Shown one piece after another: positions 46,122 to 55,793 of a DNA stretch of 64,000 nt. Where the stretch lies: positions 3,224,001 through 3,288,000 of the forward strand of contig NZ_VCNH01000008.1 in assembly GCF_024355225.1 (NCBI RefSeq), given 5' to 3'. This DNA is from Roseovarius sp. M141. Lineage in GTDB: Bacteria > Pseudomonadota > Alphaproteobacteria > Rhodobacterales > Rhodobacteraceae. Both the position numbers and the translations under genes were made by a program. The stretch's first letter is position 1, and each line of letters starts with the position of its first letter. The notes beneath the pieces were generated by a model that had not been told where the DNA came from, ran no database searches, and saw only the letters and a list, made by a program, of their open reading frames with translations.

Positions 46122-46462
46122 CAGCCGTGCCGTACCGGGGCGCCCGGCGCAGCGCCCGCGGCGCCATCGCCATCCGGGGCGCCAGGATCGGCGTCCTCAT
46201 CCGGGGGGGCGTCACCGCCAGTACCAAGGCTGCGGGTGACCAGCGCCGACAGGGCCACCAAAATCGCCCAGACGGCAAACAGATACAGCAACACATGCGA
46301 TGTGCGCGGCGCGGCGCCCCCGGCGCCCAGCCACAGCAGCGGCAGCGCAAACAACAGCGCGCCGAAAACCGGCAACAGCCCGGCCGCGTCGATCATGCGG
46401 CGGCGGCGATATGTCCCGCGCGCGACGAATTCGGCGCGCCCGCCGGGGGGCCGGTCGGTCAT
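46121..46462 (-). CDS. Small hypothetical membrane protein between response regulator and kinase
   Basis: The protein has 113 residues with two membrane helices (LLPVFGALLFALPLLWLGAG and VLLYLFAVWAILVALSALV) and an acidic Pro/Gly/Ala-rich tail. Its start overlaps the response-regulator stop by four bases and its stop touches the kinase start. The fixed position suggests it works with the kinase, perhaps as an SLC5-associated subunit (compare the small DUF485/DUF4212 partners of acetate symporters), but no family is recognized. Confidence 0.75.
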   Translation of the reverse strand: MTDRPPGGRAEFVARGTYRRRRMIDAAGLLPVFGALLFALPLLWLGAGGAAPRTSHVLLYLFAVWAILVALSALVTRSLGTGGDAPPDEDADPGAPDGDGAAGAAPGAPVRHG

Positions 46463-46830
46463 CCGCCACCGGCGAGGGTGCGCACCGCCTCCAGCATCTC
46501 AGCGTTCGAAAATGGCTTGGTCATGAACATGCTGGCCCCGGCCCTCTCGGCCATTTCGCGATCCTTGCGCTGACCGCGCGCCGTCAGCATCAGCACCGGG
46601 GTCTGCGCCAGCGCCGGATCGGCGCGGATATCGGCCAGCAGGTCAAACCCCGACCGCCCCGGCAGCATCACGTCGAGCATGATCAGATCGGGCTGGCGGG
46701 CGCGTATCACCTCCATCGCGTCGTTGCCCCCGGAATGGCTGCGCACCTGCCACCCGTCCCGCGACAGGATAAAGGTGATCGCCTCGATGATGTTTGGCTC
46801 GTCTTCGATCAGCAGAACCTGGCTGGTCAT
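46459..46830 (-). CDS. Single-domain response regulator
   Basis: The protein has 123 residues, a bare receiver domain: VLLIEDEPNIIEAI (acidic pair), LIMLDVMLPGRSG with Asp53 as phospho-acceptor, MLTARG with the conserved Thr, and FMTKPFS with Lys105. There is no output domain, unlike CrbR, which ends in a LuxR-type helix-turn-helix. It should accept phosphate from the kinase encoded in the same unit and act by protein contacts or as a relay to another protein. Confidence 0.93.
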   Translation of the reverse strand: MTSQVLLIEDEPNIIEAITFILSRDGWQVRSHSGGNDAMEVIRARQPDLIMLDVMLPGRSGFDLLADIRADPALAQTPVLMLTARGQRKDREMAERAGASMFMTKPFSNAEMLEAVRTLAGGG

Positions 46831-46924
46831 GCGGCGTGCCCTCCTTGGAAACGGGATGCATCAGACGCTCACTATTGGGCCAAGGCCCGGCGCATGTCAA
46901 AACCAAGCTGCGCAGGGTTGCGTG

Positions 46925-48268
46925 TCACAGATCCGTATCGCCCGCATTTGCCAGAACCGACGGCTCGTGCCGTGCGCCGCAGTCCGTGCGCGGGCAGACG
47001 CGGCAGGCGGTACCGACAGGCATCAGCGCGGTCTCCCCATCCCCGGCCACGTCCGGCAGCAGCAGCATGAAGGACCGCATCAGCGGCGGCATGTTGAACG
47101 CGGGCGGCGCGGCGGGCTCGCAGGTGGCAATGGACAGAACCGGCTGCGCACCCCGGTCCGGCTGCACGATGCGCTGGCGCAGCGGCATGGCAGGCTGCCC
47201 GGCGACGCGAAACAACGGCCACAGCGGGCATGCCCCGGCAAGGCGTGTGGCCGCAAACCCCTCAAGCGGCTTCAATGTTCCGATCGCGCCCGACGCGTCG
47301 GCACTGATCAGGCCGACCGGGCCGACCGCATCCTCGGGCATCGCGGCGAGGCGGCGCATCAGGCGCGGCAACGGTACGCCCACCTCCTGCGCCAGCGCCA
47401 GCGGCGCAAGGCCATGGCGCGCCACCGCCCGCAGCAACGTGGCCTGCGGCAGCGCAGCGGCATCGGCGCAGTACGTCTCCAGCGCCCCGCGGGCCAGCAT
47501 ATGCGCGCCTGTGCCGGGGCGCATATCACCCGTAGCAAGGACGGCATCGACGTCGCCGCCCTGCTCCAACGCGTCAAACTGGTGGCCCGCCGCCGCCAGG
47601 AAACGATCCACCTCGTCCTGCGGTGACAGGATGTCGCGTCCGGTTCCCGGTCCGTCATCCAGATAGCGCACCAGCCGCTGCGCCCCGTCGGCCAGACGCT
47701 GACTGTCCTCACCCAGATTGCGGTGAAACCGGGCCCGCCATTCCGGCTCCAGCGCCGGCGTTTCGACAAGGATCGACGCGGTCGAGCGGATGGCCGTGAC
47801 GACTGACAGCACTTCGTGCAGGGACGCGGCGAGTTGCGGATCATGCGCCAGCCGGTCGGACAGCGCATCCACCTGCCGCCCGGCCGCCTGTGCGCGGCGC
47901 AGTGTATCCGCCAGCAGTTGCGCCCAGCCGGGAAAGCGGCCGGCGAATTCCTCGGCGCGGTCCAGATCAGGCGTCGGCGTCGTGTCAGCATCGCCAGCTT
48001 CGGCGGCCTCGCCCGCCGCCTCGCGCAGGGCGGCGATCAGCGCGGCCTCACCGCCCTGTGACAGCGTCTGCGCGTCGACCTCCAGCGCCTCTGCCAGACG
48101 CAGCAGGATACGCCCGCCGATTTTGCGCCGGTTATGTTCGATCAGGTTCAGATAGGACGGTGAAATCCCGGCCTGACTGGCCAGCGCCCCCTGCGCGACC
48201 CCGCGCGCCAGACGTCGTTCGCGAATACGGGTGCCGATCGTTGTGCCGCCTACCGCGCCGCCCTTCAT
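46925..48268 (-). CDS. ScfR-type XRE regulator (short-chain acyl-CoA regulator, DUF2083)
   Basis: The protein has 447 residues from the ATG ending at 48268, preceded by GGAGAGGAAATG. An N-terminal XRE helix-turn-helix (RIRERRLARGVAQGALASQA, then GISPSYLNLIEHNRRKIGG) is followed by a long helical region. The C-terminal DUF2083 domain ends in a Cys-rich motif CRVCPRTDCGARHEPS. RamB, PrpC-type activators, PccR and MccR share this architecture and sense acyl-CoA levels to control acetate or propionate metabolism. It is divergent from the ABC transporter-acs operon, its likely target. Confidence 0.9.
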   Translation of the reverse strand: MKGGAVGGTTIGTRIRERRLARGVAQGALASQAGISPSYLNLIEHNRRKIGGRILLRLAEALEVDAQTLSQGGEAALIAALREAAGEAAEAGDADTTPTPDLDRAEEFAGRFPGWAQLLADTLRRAQAAGRQVDALSDRLAHDPQLAASLHEVLSVVTAIRSTASILVETPALEPEWRARFHRNLGEDSQRLADGAQRLVRYLDDGPGTGRDILSPQDEVDRFLAAAGHQFDALEQGGDVDAVLATGDMRPGTGAHMLARGALETYCADAAALPQATLLRAVARHGLAPLALAQEVGVPLPRLMRRLAAMPEDAVGPVGLISADASGAIGTLKPLEGFAATRLAGACPLWPLFRVAGQPAMPLRQRIVQPDRGAQPVLSIATCEPAAPPAFNMPPLMRSFMLLLPDVAGDGETALMPVGTACRVCPRTDCGARHEPSVLANAGDTDL

Positions 48269-48486
48269 GTCATTTCCTCTCCGAATCAATGTGTTTTTCG
48301 AACGATTGACAAAACTTTACACAAAAGATGACAGCGCTGTGCAGTATTTTACAAGAATATTGTTTCCTGCAAGCCGGTTGTTGAGGAATTTTCTTTCTCC
48401 GTGCCATACTGCATTTGCACATCTGTGCGATCCGGCAGTGCGCAGAGGAGGTGCGCTGCCGTGATTACTCAACAGGGAGGATTCTT
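48269..48486. promoter_or_regulatory. Divergent control region between the ScfR-type gene and the ABC-acs operon
   Basis: The 218 bases are AT-rich in the half next to the regulator gene. CTTTACACAAAAG (48315-48327) and ATTTTACAAGAAT (48346-48358) form a direct repeat, TTTGCA lies near 48412, and TTGACA sits at 48306-48311. These resemble the AT/TTTGC-type sites reported for RamB and Pcc[14 protein letters not shown] before 48487 is the ribosome-binding site of the transporter gene. Confidence 0.4.
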
Positions 48487-49860
48487 ATGTCCACATCGAA
48501 TTTCACGCGCCGCGGTCTGCTGAGGACCAGCGTCGTCGCAGGCGCCGGTCTGGCCGTTCCGACAATCTTTACCGCCAGCAGCGTGTCGGCCTTTGCCAAC
48601 GATCCCGGCGATGCCAGCACCGTCACGCTGGGCTTCAACGTGCCGCAATCGGGCCCCTACGCCGACGAGGGCGCGGACGAGCTGCGCGCTTATGAGCTGG
48701 CGGTCGAGCATCTGAACGGCGGCGGCGATGGCGGCATGATGCAGACCTTCAGCTCGAAGGCGCTTCAGGGTAACGGTATCATGGGCAAGAAGGTGGAATA
48801 CGTCACCGGCGACACCCAGACCAAATCGGACGCCGCGCGCGCATCGGCAAAATCGATGATCGAAAAGGACGGCGTGGTGTTGGTCACCGGCGGATCGTCC
48901 TCGGGCGTGGCCGTTGCCGTGCAGGCGCTGTGCCAGGAGGCCGGCGTGATCTTCATGGCGGGCCTGACGCACTCGAACGACACCACCGGCAAGGACCGCA
49001 AGGCCAATGGTTTCCGTCACTTCTTTAACAGCTGGATGTCCGGCGCGGCGTTGGCGCCCGTTCTGGCAAATGCCTACGGCACCGACCGCAAGGCATACCA
49101 CCTGACTGCCGACTACAACTGGGGCTATACCACCGAAGAGGCTGTCCGCAATTCCACCGAGGCGCTCGGCTGGGAGACAGTGAACGCGGTCAAGACACCG
49201 CTGACGCAGACCGATTTCAGCTCGTATATCACGCCGGTCCTGCAATCGGATGCCGACGTGCTGGTGCTGAACCACTACGGCAACAACATGGTGAACAGCC
49301 TGACCAACGCCGTCCAGTTCGGCCTGCGCGACAAGATGGTCAATGACAAGCAATTCGAGATCGTCGTGCCACTGTATTCAGAGCTGATGGCGCGCGGCGC
49401 GGGCAAGAACGTGGCCGGTATCTTTGGCTCGCAGAACTGGGACTGGAAACTGCAAAAGGAGAAGGGCGACCGCTATATCGGCTCGGACGCCTTCGTCAAA
49501 TCCTTCGGCGAAAAATATGGCTTCCCGCCCAGCCAGGCAGCGCATACCTGCTATGTGCAGACCCTGCTATATGCCGATGCGGTCGAGCGTGCGGGCAGCT
49601 TTGCCCCCTGCGCGGTCGTCGAGGCGCTGGAAGGCTTCGAGTTCGACGGCTTGGGCAACGGCCCGACCCTGTATCGCGCCGCAGATCACCAGTGCTTCAA
49701 GGATGTGGTCGTGGTGCGCGGCAAGGAGAACCCCGAGAACGAGTTCGACCTGGTTGAGATCGTCGAAGTGACCCCTGCCGAGCAGGTCACCTACGCCCCC
49801 GACGCCCCTGAATTCGGCGGCCCGGACGCGACGCTGGGCGAATGCAACGACGGCGCATGA
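48487..49860 (+). CDS. ABC transporter substrate-binding protein (Liv/urea type, Tat-exported)
   Basis: The protein has 457 residues. The N-terminus NFTRRGLLRTSVVAGAGLAV is a twin-arginine signal, so export is probably folded, via Tat. The Peripla_BP_6 fold shows in TVTLGFNVPQSGPYADEGAD, VVLVTGGSSSGVAVAVQALC and FHFFNSWMSGAALAPVL-like wording seen as HFFNSWMSGAALAPVLANAY. Liv-family proteins bind amino acids, amides, urea or carboxylates. Here the genetic link to acs argues for a short-chain carboxylate or a compound yielding acetate (inference). It is first in a six-gene unit. Confidence 0.9.
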   Translation: MSTSNFTRRGLLRTSVVAGAGLAVPTIFTASSVSAFANDPGDASTVTLGFNVPQSGPYADEGADELRAYELAVEHLNGGGDGGMMQTFSSKALQGNGIMGKKVEYVTGDTQTKSDAARASAKSMIEKDGVVLVTGGSSSGVAVAVQALCQEAGVIFMAGLTHSNDTTGKDRKANGFRHFFNSWMSGAALAPVLANAYGTDRKAYHLTADYNWGYTTEEAVRNSTEALGWETVNAVKTPLTQTDFSSYITPVLQSDADVLVLNHYGNNMVNSLTNAVQFGLRDKMVNDKQFEIVVPLYSELMARGAGKNVAGIFGSQNWDWKLQKEKGDRYIGSDAFVKSFGEKYGFPPSQAAHTCYVQTLLYADAVERAGSFAPCAVVEALEGFEFDGLGNGPTLYRAADHQCFKDVVVVRGKENPENEFDLVEIVEVTPAEQVTYAPDAPEFGGPDATLGECNDGA

Positions 49861-49871
49861 TCTGACTGAGG

Positions 49872-49899
49872 GCTGCCCCCGACAATTGGAGGGGGCAGC
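49872..49899 (+). promoter_or_regulatory. Hairpin between the binding-protein and permease genes
   Basis: GCTGCCCCC pairs perfectly with GGGGGCAGC around a 10-base loop, 11 bases past the stop of the binding-protein gene. No U-tract follows; a second small hairpin (CCCCGTCCGGGG) lies at 49921-49932. Such hairpins often protect the abundant binding-protein mRNA or partly attenuate downstream expression. Confidence 0.5.
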
Positions 49900-49981
49900 G
49901 CTTGGCTTGTGCACGACAGGCCCCGTCCGGGGCAGGCCCGGCCATATGCGCCGGATAGTTTTCTGACATGCGAGGCAGACG

Positions 49982-51013
49982 ATGGATGCAATAATCCTGC
50001 AAATCCTCAATGGGCTGGACAAGGGATCGGCCTATGCGCTGATCGCTCTCGGCCTGACGTTGATCTTCGGTACGCTAGGGGTGGTGAATTTCGCCCACGG
50101 CGCATTGTTCATGATCGGCGCGTTCTGCGCCGTCACGATAAGCCGCATCCTGACGTTCAGCCACGAGGTGGTGGACGACACGCGTACCGATTTCTTGGGC
50201 AATCCGATGACGGTCGATGTGCCCTACATCCATAGCATCGTCGGGCAAAATGCCGGGGATTTCATAATTGACTGGGCGGTGCCGATCTCGATCCTCTTTG
50301 CCATTCCGGTGATGATCGCCATCGGCGTCATCATGGAGCGCGGCCTGATCAAGCATTTCTACAAGCGCCCCCATGCCGACCAGATCCTGGTGACGTTCGG
50401 TCTGGCCATCGTGTTGCAGGAAGTCATCAAATTCTACTACGGCGCCAACCCGATCCCGACACCCGCGCCCAGCGCCTTCCGCGGCTCGTTCGATTTCGGC
50501 GCGCTGCTGGGGCTGGGGGCCAATTCGATCATCTACCCCTACTGGCGCCTCGTCTACTTCGCCTTTTCGCTGGTCATCATCGGCGGGGTCTTTGCCTTCC
50601 TGCGCTTTACCACCTTCGGGATGGTCGTGCGCGCCGGCATGGCAGACCGCGAGACGGTGGGCCTGCTGGGCATCAATATCGACAAGCGGTTCACCATCAT
50701 GTTCGGCATCGCCGCCGCCGTCGCGGGCCTTGCAGGGGTCATGTATGCGCCCATCAACAGCCCCAACTACCACATGGGCATGGATTTTCTGGTGCTCAGC
50801 TTCGTCGTGGTCGTGGTCGGCGGCATGGGCAGCCTGCCGGGCGCCGTGCTGGCCGGGTTCCTGCTGGGTGTACTCGAAAGCTTTGCCTCGATGTCCGAGG
50901 TGCTGGAGGTGCTGCCGGGCATCAATCAGATCGTCATCTATCTGGTCGCGATCATCATTTTGCTGACCCGCCCGCGCGGCCTGATGGGCCGCAAAGGCGT
51001 GATGGAGGAATAA
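49982..51013 (+). CDS. Branched-chain amino-acid-type ABC transporter permease (LivH family)
   Basis: The protein has 343 residues. LNGLDKGSAYALIALGLTLI and VVNFAHGALFMIGAF are the classic LivH opening; VVVVGGMGSLPGAVLAGFLL is the EAA-like loop that meets the ATPase. About eight to nine helices are present. An unusually long hydrophilic insertion lies at about residues 58-88 (VVDDTRTDFLGNPMTVDVPY), compared with standard LivH. It forms the inner-membrane channel with the next gene's product. Confidence 0.93.
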   Translation: MDAIILQILNGLDKGSAYALIALGLTLIFGTLGVVNFAHGALFMIGAFCAVTISRILTFSHEVVDDTRTDFLGNPMTVDVPYIHSIVGQNAGDFIIDWAVPISILFAIPVMIAIGVIMERGLIKHFYKRPHADQILVTFGLAIVLQEVIKFYYGANPIPTPAPSAFRGSFDFGALLGLGANSIIYPYWRLVYFAFSLVIIGGVFAFLRFTTFGMVVRAGMADRETVGLLGINIDKRFTIMFGIAAAVAGLAGVMYAPINSPNYHMGMDFLVLSFVVVVVGGMGSLPGAVLAGFLLGVLESFASMSEVLEVLPGINQIVIYLVAIIILLTRPRGLMGRKGVMEE

Positions 51014-51016
51014 ACC

Positions 51017-52210
51017 ATGCTGGGAATGACACGCAAAGACGCCATTCTACTGGTCATCGTCGCGGTGCTCGCGCTGGCGGCCCCCTTCATCCTGAACCCG
51101 TTCCCGCAAGATTCCGGCATGGCACAGTTCAACGCCGGCTATCCGGACCTGATGCAACGCTTCGCGATCTTCGGGATCTTCGCCATCGGGTTCAATATCC
51201 TGTTCGGCCTGACCGGATATCTCAGCTTTGGCCACGCCGCGTTTCTGGGGGTGGGCAGCTATGCCGGCATCTGGATGATGAAGCTGCTGACAGCCAACAT
51301 CATCCCCGGCATCATCATGTCGGTGATTGTCGCGGGCCTGTTCGCGCTGGTCGTCGGATTCATCTCGCTGCGCCGGTCGGGCATCTATTTCTCCATCCTC
51401 ACGCTGGCCTTCGCGCAGATGTCCTATGCGCTGGCCTATTCGGTGCTGACCCCCATCACCGGCGGCGAAACCGGCCTGCAACTGAAGCTGAACGATGCGC
51501 GCATCCTTGACGGCGCGCTGGCGCCGGGCCAACGGGCACATGCCAACCTCTTTGGGCTGGACATGACGGCCAGCTACGATCTGACCGTCGGCGCGTGGCA
51601 GTTCACCTTCAACGCGGGCTACTACATTGCCGCCGTGGTATTGGTGCTGGCCTTCTACCTGTCGATCCGCATCTTCCGCTCGCCCTTCGGCCTGATGCTG
51701 CGCGCGATCAAGAGCAATAACACCCGCATGACCTATACCGGACTCAACGCGCGCCCCTATGCGCTGGCCGCCTTTGTCATCTCGGGCATGTATGCCGGCC
51801 TTGCCGGGGGCCTGATGGTGGCGATGGATACCCAAGTGGGGCCTGAGCGGATGTTCTGGACCGCCTCGGGCGAGGTGGTTCTGATGACCATCCTCGGCGG
51901 CGCGGGCACGCTGATCGGCCCGGTTCTGGGCGCGGGTCTGATCAAATACATGGAGAACATCATTTCCAAGATCAACAGCGGCATCCTGCACGAATGGTTC
52001 TACTGGCTGCCCGACGGTCTGGAGGATTTCGTGATCACGCTCATCTATCCCTTCGTCGGCAAGGGCTGGCACCTGACGCTTGGCATCGTGTTCATGCTGG
52101 TCGTCATTTTCCTGCCCGGTGGTCTGGTCGAAGGCGGACAGCGGATCAAGCGCCTGTTTCGCGCCAGGAAAGCTGCCAAGACCTCGAAACAAACAACCCC
52201 CGCCGAATAA
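51017..52210 (+). CDS. Branched-chain amino-acid-type ABC transporter permease (LivM family)
   Basis: The protein has 397 residues. [40 protein letters not shown] and [20 protein letters not shown] are standard LivM motifs. A longer periplasmic insertion lies at about residues 150-200 ([20 protein letters not shown]). It partners with the LivH-type subunit. It starts three bases after the previous stop. Confidence 0.93.
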   Translation: MLGMTRKDAILLVIVAVLALAAPFILNPFPQDSGMAQFNAGYPDLMQRFAIFGIFAIGFNILFGLTGYLSFGHAAFLGVGSYAGIWMMKLLTANIIPGIIMSVIVAGLFALVVGFISLRRSGIYFSILTLAFAQMSYALAYSVLTPITGGETGLQLKLNDARILDGALAPGQRAHANLFGLDMTASYDLTVGAWQFTFNAGYYIAAVVLVLAFYLSIRIFRSPFGLMLRAIKSNNTRMTYTGLNARPYALAAFVISGMYAGLAGGLMVAMDTQVGPERMFWTASGEVVLMTILGGAGTLIGPVLGAGLIKYMENIISKINSGILHEWFYWLPDGLEDFVITLIYPFVGKGWHLTLGIVFMLVVIFLPGGLVEGGQRIKRLFRARKAAKTSKQTTPAE

Positions 52211-52222
52211 GGAGCCGCAGTC

Positions 52223-52984
52223 ATGGGCATTCTAGAAGTCAAGAACGTGAACAAGCGGTTCGGCGGCCTTCAGGCGCTGGGGGACGTGAATCTCAGCATC
52301 GCGGAAAACACCGTCCACGCCATTATCGGCCCCAACGGGGCCGGCAAATCCACCCTGCTGAACGTGCTGGTGGGCAAGCTGATCCCCGACACCGGGTCCG
52401 TCATGTTCGACGGTCAGTCGGTGCTGGGGCGCAAACCTTATGAGATCAACCAGATGGGCATTTCCCGCGTGTTCCAGACGCCCGAGATATTCGGCGATCT
52501 GACGGTGCTGGAAAACATGATGATCCCGATCTTTGCCAAGCGGGACGGATCGTTCCGCATGCACGCAATCGAAAGCATTGCCAGCGAGCGCAGCGTTGTC
52601 GAGCAGGCCGAGCAGATGCTGGAAAGCCTGAATCTGGCCGATGCGCGCTTTGACCATTCGGCATCGATGTCGCGCGGCAACAAAAGGCGGCTGGAGATCG
52701 GCATGTGCCTGGCGCAAGAGCCGCGCCTGCTGCTGCTGGATGAACCCACCGCCGGCATGGCGCGCGCCGACACCAACAACACCATCGATTTGCTAAAACA
52801 GATCAAGGACGAGCGCGACATCACCATCGCCATCATCGAACACGACATGCACGTCGTCTTCAGCCTGGCCCAGCGGATCACGGTGTTGGCCCAAGGCTCC
52901 CCGCTGGTCGAGGATACCCCCGACAACATCAAGGGCCACCCGAAGGTCCGCGAGGCCTATCTGGGCGAAAGCGCCGCCGCCTGA
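52223..52984 (+). CDS. ABC transporter ATP-binding protein (LivG family)
   Basis: The protein has 253 residues. The Walker A motif is GPNGAGKSTLLNV, the signature is SRGNKRRLEIG (a variant of LSGGQ, as is common in this subgroup), and Walker B is LLLLDEPTAGM. The switch His follows in IIEHDMHVVFSLA. It hydrolyses ATP to drive transport together with the LivF-type subunit. AAGGAGCCG precedes the ATG. Confidence 0.94.
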   Translation: MGILEVKNVNKRFGGLQALGDVNLSIAENTVHAIIGPNGAGKSTLLNVLVGKLIPDTGSVMFDGQSVLGRKPYEINQMGISRVFQTPEIFGDLTVLENMMIPIFAKRDGSFRMHAIESIASERSVVEQAEQMLESLNLADARFDHSASMSRGNKRRLEIGMCLAQEPRLLLLDEPTAGMARADTNNTIDLLKQIKDERDITIAIIEHDMHVVFSLAQRITVLAQGSPLVEDTPDNIKGHPKVREAYLGESAAA

Positions 52985-53029
52985 CGACACGGACCCCGCG
53001 CCGCAGACGCGCCAGAGAGGACAGACAAG

Positions 53030-53785
53030 ATGACCCTGAAACCCGATTTTTCCAAGCACGCAAACCACGCCGCCACCGCCCCCGCCTTCCTGTCGGTCTG
53101 GGGGATGCAGGCCTATTACGGTGAAAGCTATATCGTGCAGGACATCAGCTTCAACGTGCACGAGGGCGAGATCCTCGCGCTGCTGGGCCGCAATGGCGCG
53201 GGCAAGACGACAACCCTGCGCGCCATCGCCCGCATGGACAACCCGCAGCTGAATCACGGCGAGATCTGGCTGGACCATCAGCCCCTGCACAAGATGAAAA
53301 GCTACGAGGCCGCCATCGCCGGAATCGGCCTTGTTCCCGAGGATCGCTGCATCATCCCCGGCCTCACGGTCGAGGAAAATCTGCAACTGGCCCAGATCGC
53401 CCCGCCGATCGGCTGGTCGCTGGAACGGCTCTACGATCTGTTCCCGCGCCTTGCCGAGCGCCGCACCCAGGAAGGCGTGACGCTTTCGGGCGGAGAGCAG
53501 CAAATGCTGGCCGTCGCACGCGCACTGGCCCGCGATATCAAGGTGTTGCTGCTGGACGAACCTTACGAAGGACTGGCTCCCGTCATCGTGGATGAGATCG
53601 AGAAAACCCTGCGCATCATCAAGGCGCAGGGCATCACCACCATACTGGTGGAGCAGAACGCGGTGCGCGCGCTGGAGCTGTCAGACCGCGCCGTGATCCT
53701 TGACACTGGCGGCATCGTCTTTGACGGTAGTGCAGCCGAGGTTCTCGACAACCAGGAACTGCGCGCGGAATATTTGGCGATCTGA
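53030..53785 (+). CDS. ABC transporter ATP-binding protein (LivF family)
   Basis: The protein has 251 residues. An N-terminal extension of about 18 residues precedes [20 protein letters not shown]. Walker A is [14 protein letters not shown], the signature [12 protein letters not shown], Walker [14 protein letters not shown]. It is the second ATPase of the transporter. It is followed after 56 bases by acs on the same strand. Confidence 0.94.
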   Translation: MTLKPDFSKHANHAATAPAFLSVWGMQAYYGESYIVQDISFNVHEGEILALLGRNGAGKTTTLRAIARMDNPQLNHGEIWLDHQPLHKMKSYEAAIAGIGLVPEDRCIIPGLTVEENLQLAQIAPPIGWSLERLYDLFPRLAERRTQEGVTLSGGEQQMLAVARALARDIKVLLLDEPYEGLAPVIVDEIEKTLRIIKAQGITTILVEQNAVRALELSDRAVILDTGGIVFDGSAAEVLDNQELRAEYLAI

Positions 53786-53841
53786 GAGCGCGGCCCTGCC
53801 CGCCCGGATTTGCCTGCACTGATAGCCACAAAGGTATAGAA

Positions 53842-55791
53842 ATGTCCGACAAAACCTACCCACCATCGCAGGAATTTGCGAAGAACGCCCATATCGACGC
53901 CGCCAAGTATGACGAAATGTATGCCACCTCGATCAAGGATCCCGAAGGGTTCTGGTCGCAGCACGCGCAGAGCCTCGACTGGATCGAACCATTTACCAAG
54001 GCCAAGAATACGTCCTTCGAGCACGGCAAAGTTGACATTCGCTGGTTCGAGGACGGCGTGCTGAATGTCGCCGCCAACTGCATCGACCGCCATCTGGAAA
54101 CGCGCGGCGACCAGACCGCCATCATCTGGGAACCGGACGACCCCGAAACACCCGCACTGCACATCACCTATACCGAACTGCACGAGAAGGTGAATCGCTT
54201 TGCCAACGTGCTGCTGAGCCAGGGCATCATGCGCGGCGACCGGGTGGTGATCTACCTGCCGATGATCCCCGAGGCGGCCTATGCCATGCTGGCCTGTGCG
54301 CGCATCGGCGCGGTACACTCCATCGTCTTTGCCGGGTTTTCCCCCGACGCGCTGGCCAACCGCATCAACAATTCGGGCGCTAAGGTGGTCATCACTGCCG
54401 ATGAGGCGCCGCGCGGCGGGCGCGCGACGGCCCTGAAATCCAACACCGATGCGGCGCTTTTGCATTGCTCGGACAAGGTGCGCTGCCTTGTGGTCAAACA
54501 CACCGGAGGACAGACGACGTGGATTCAGGGCCGCGACATCGACCTGAAAGCGCAGATGGAGCAGGCCAGCCCGGATTGCCCCGCCCGCCCGATGAAGGCC
54601 GAAGATCCGCTGTTCATCCTGTACACCTCCGGCTCGACCGGGCAGCCCAAGGGCGTTGTGCATAGCTCGGCCGGCTATCTGCTTTATGCCGGGCTGACGC
54701 ATAAATACGTGTTCGACTATCATGATGGCGATGTGTTCTGGTGTACCGCCGATGTGGGCTGGGTGACGGGGCACAGCTATATCATCTACGGCCCGCTCGC
54801 CAATGGCGCGACGACGCTGATGTTCGAAGGCGTACCGACCTACCCCGACGCCAGCCGCTTCTGGCAGGTCTGCGAAAAGCACAAGGTGAATCAGTTCTAC
54901 ACCGCACCGACGGCTATTCGCGCCCTGATGGCCCACGGCAAGGATTACGTCGAGAAATGCGATCTGTCCGCGCTCAAACTGCTGGGAACCGTGGGCGAGC
55001 CGATCAACCCCGAGGCGTGGAACTGGTACAATGAGGTCGTCGGCAAGGGCGCGCTGCCCATCGTCGATACATGGTGGCAGACCGAAACCGGCGGCCATCT
55101 GATGACGCCCCTGCCCGGCGCCACGGCGACAAAACCGGGTAGCTGCACGCGGCCCTTCTTTGGGATCGAACCTGTCATCCTCGATGCCACATCGGGCGAG
55201 GAAATCACCGACACCGTGGCTGAGGGCGTGCTGTGCATCAAGGACAGCTGGCCGGGCCAGATGCGTACCGTCTACGGCGATCACGAACGGTTTGAGCAAA
55301 CCTATTTCTCGGACTACAAAGGCTATTATTTCACCGGCGACGGCTGCCGACGCGATGCGGACGGCTATTACTGGATCACCGGGCGCGTCGATGACGTCAT
55401 CAACGTCTCGGGCCACCGCATGGGCACCGCCGAGGTCGAATCCGCCCTTGTCGCGCATTCAGCCGTGGCCGAAGCCGCGGTCGTCGGCTATCCGCATGAT
55501 ATCAAGGGTCAGGGCATCTATGCCTATGTCACCGTGATGAATGGCGTCGAGGAGACCGACGAACTGCGCAAAGAGCTGGAAAAATGGGTGCGTACCGAAA
55601 TTGGCCCCATCGCCAAGCCGGACATCATCCAGTGGGCGCCGGGCCTACCCAAGACCCGATCAGGCAAGATCATGCGCCGCATCCTGCGCAAGATCGCCGA
55701 AAATGACTTTGACACGCTGGGCGATACATCGACGCTGGCTGATCCGGCAGTGGTGGATGATCTGATCGATAACCGTAAGACCCAGAAATAG
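53842..55791 (+). CDS. acsA: Acetyl-coenzyme A synthetase
   Basis: The protein has 649 residues, the normal length. [17 protein letters not shown] is the AMP-binding P-loop motif, [19 protein letters not shown] the second core motif, and [20 protein letters not shown] holds the conserved Lys that is acetylated for regulation. It converts acetate, ATP and CoA to acetyl-CoA, AMP and pyrophosphate. It is downstream of the ABC transporter genes and probably in the same transcript, under the ScfR-type regulator. Confidence 0.96.
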   Translation: MSDKTYPPSQEFAKNAHIDAAKYDEMYATSIKDPEGFWSQHAQSLDWIEPFTKAKNTSFEHGKVDIRWFEDGVLNVAANCIDRHLETRGDQTAIIWEPDDPETPALHITYTELHEKVNRFANVLLSQGIMRGDRVVIYLPMIPEAAYAMLACARIGAVHSIVFAGFSPDALANRINNSGAKVVITADEAPRGGRATALKSNTDAALLHCSDKVRCLVVKHTGGQTTWIQGRDIDLKAQMEQASPDCPARPMKAEDPLFILYTSGSTGQPKGVVHSSAGYLLYAGLTHKYVFDYHDGDVFWCTADVGWVTGHSYIIYGPLANGATTLMFEGVPTYPDASRFWQVCEKHKVNQFYTAPTAIRALMAHGKDYVEKCDLSALKLLGTVGEPINPEAWNWYNEVVGKGALPIVDTWWQTETGGHLMTPLPGATATKPGSCTRPFFGIEPVILDATSGEEITDTVAEGVLCIKDSWPGQMRTVYGDHERFEQTYFSDYKGYYFTGDGCRRDADGYYWITGRVDDVINVSGHRMGTAEVESALVAHSAVAEAAVVGYPHDIKGQGIYAYVTVMNGVEETDELRKELEKWVRTEIGPIAKPDIIQWAPGLPKTRSGKIMRRILRKIAENDFDTLGDTSTLADPAVVDDLIDNRKTQK

Positions 55792-55793
55792 CA

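Noticed and set aside
53563..55458. A 631-residue open frame antisense to acsA
   Set aside because: It covers a conserved gene in reverse and shows no recognizable domain.
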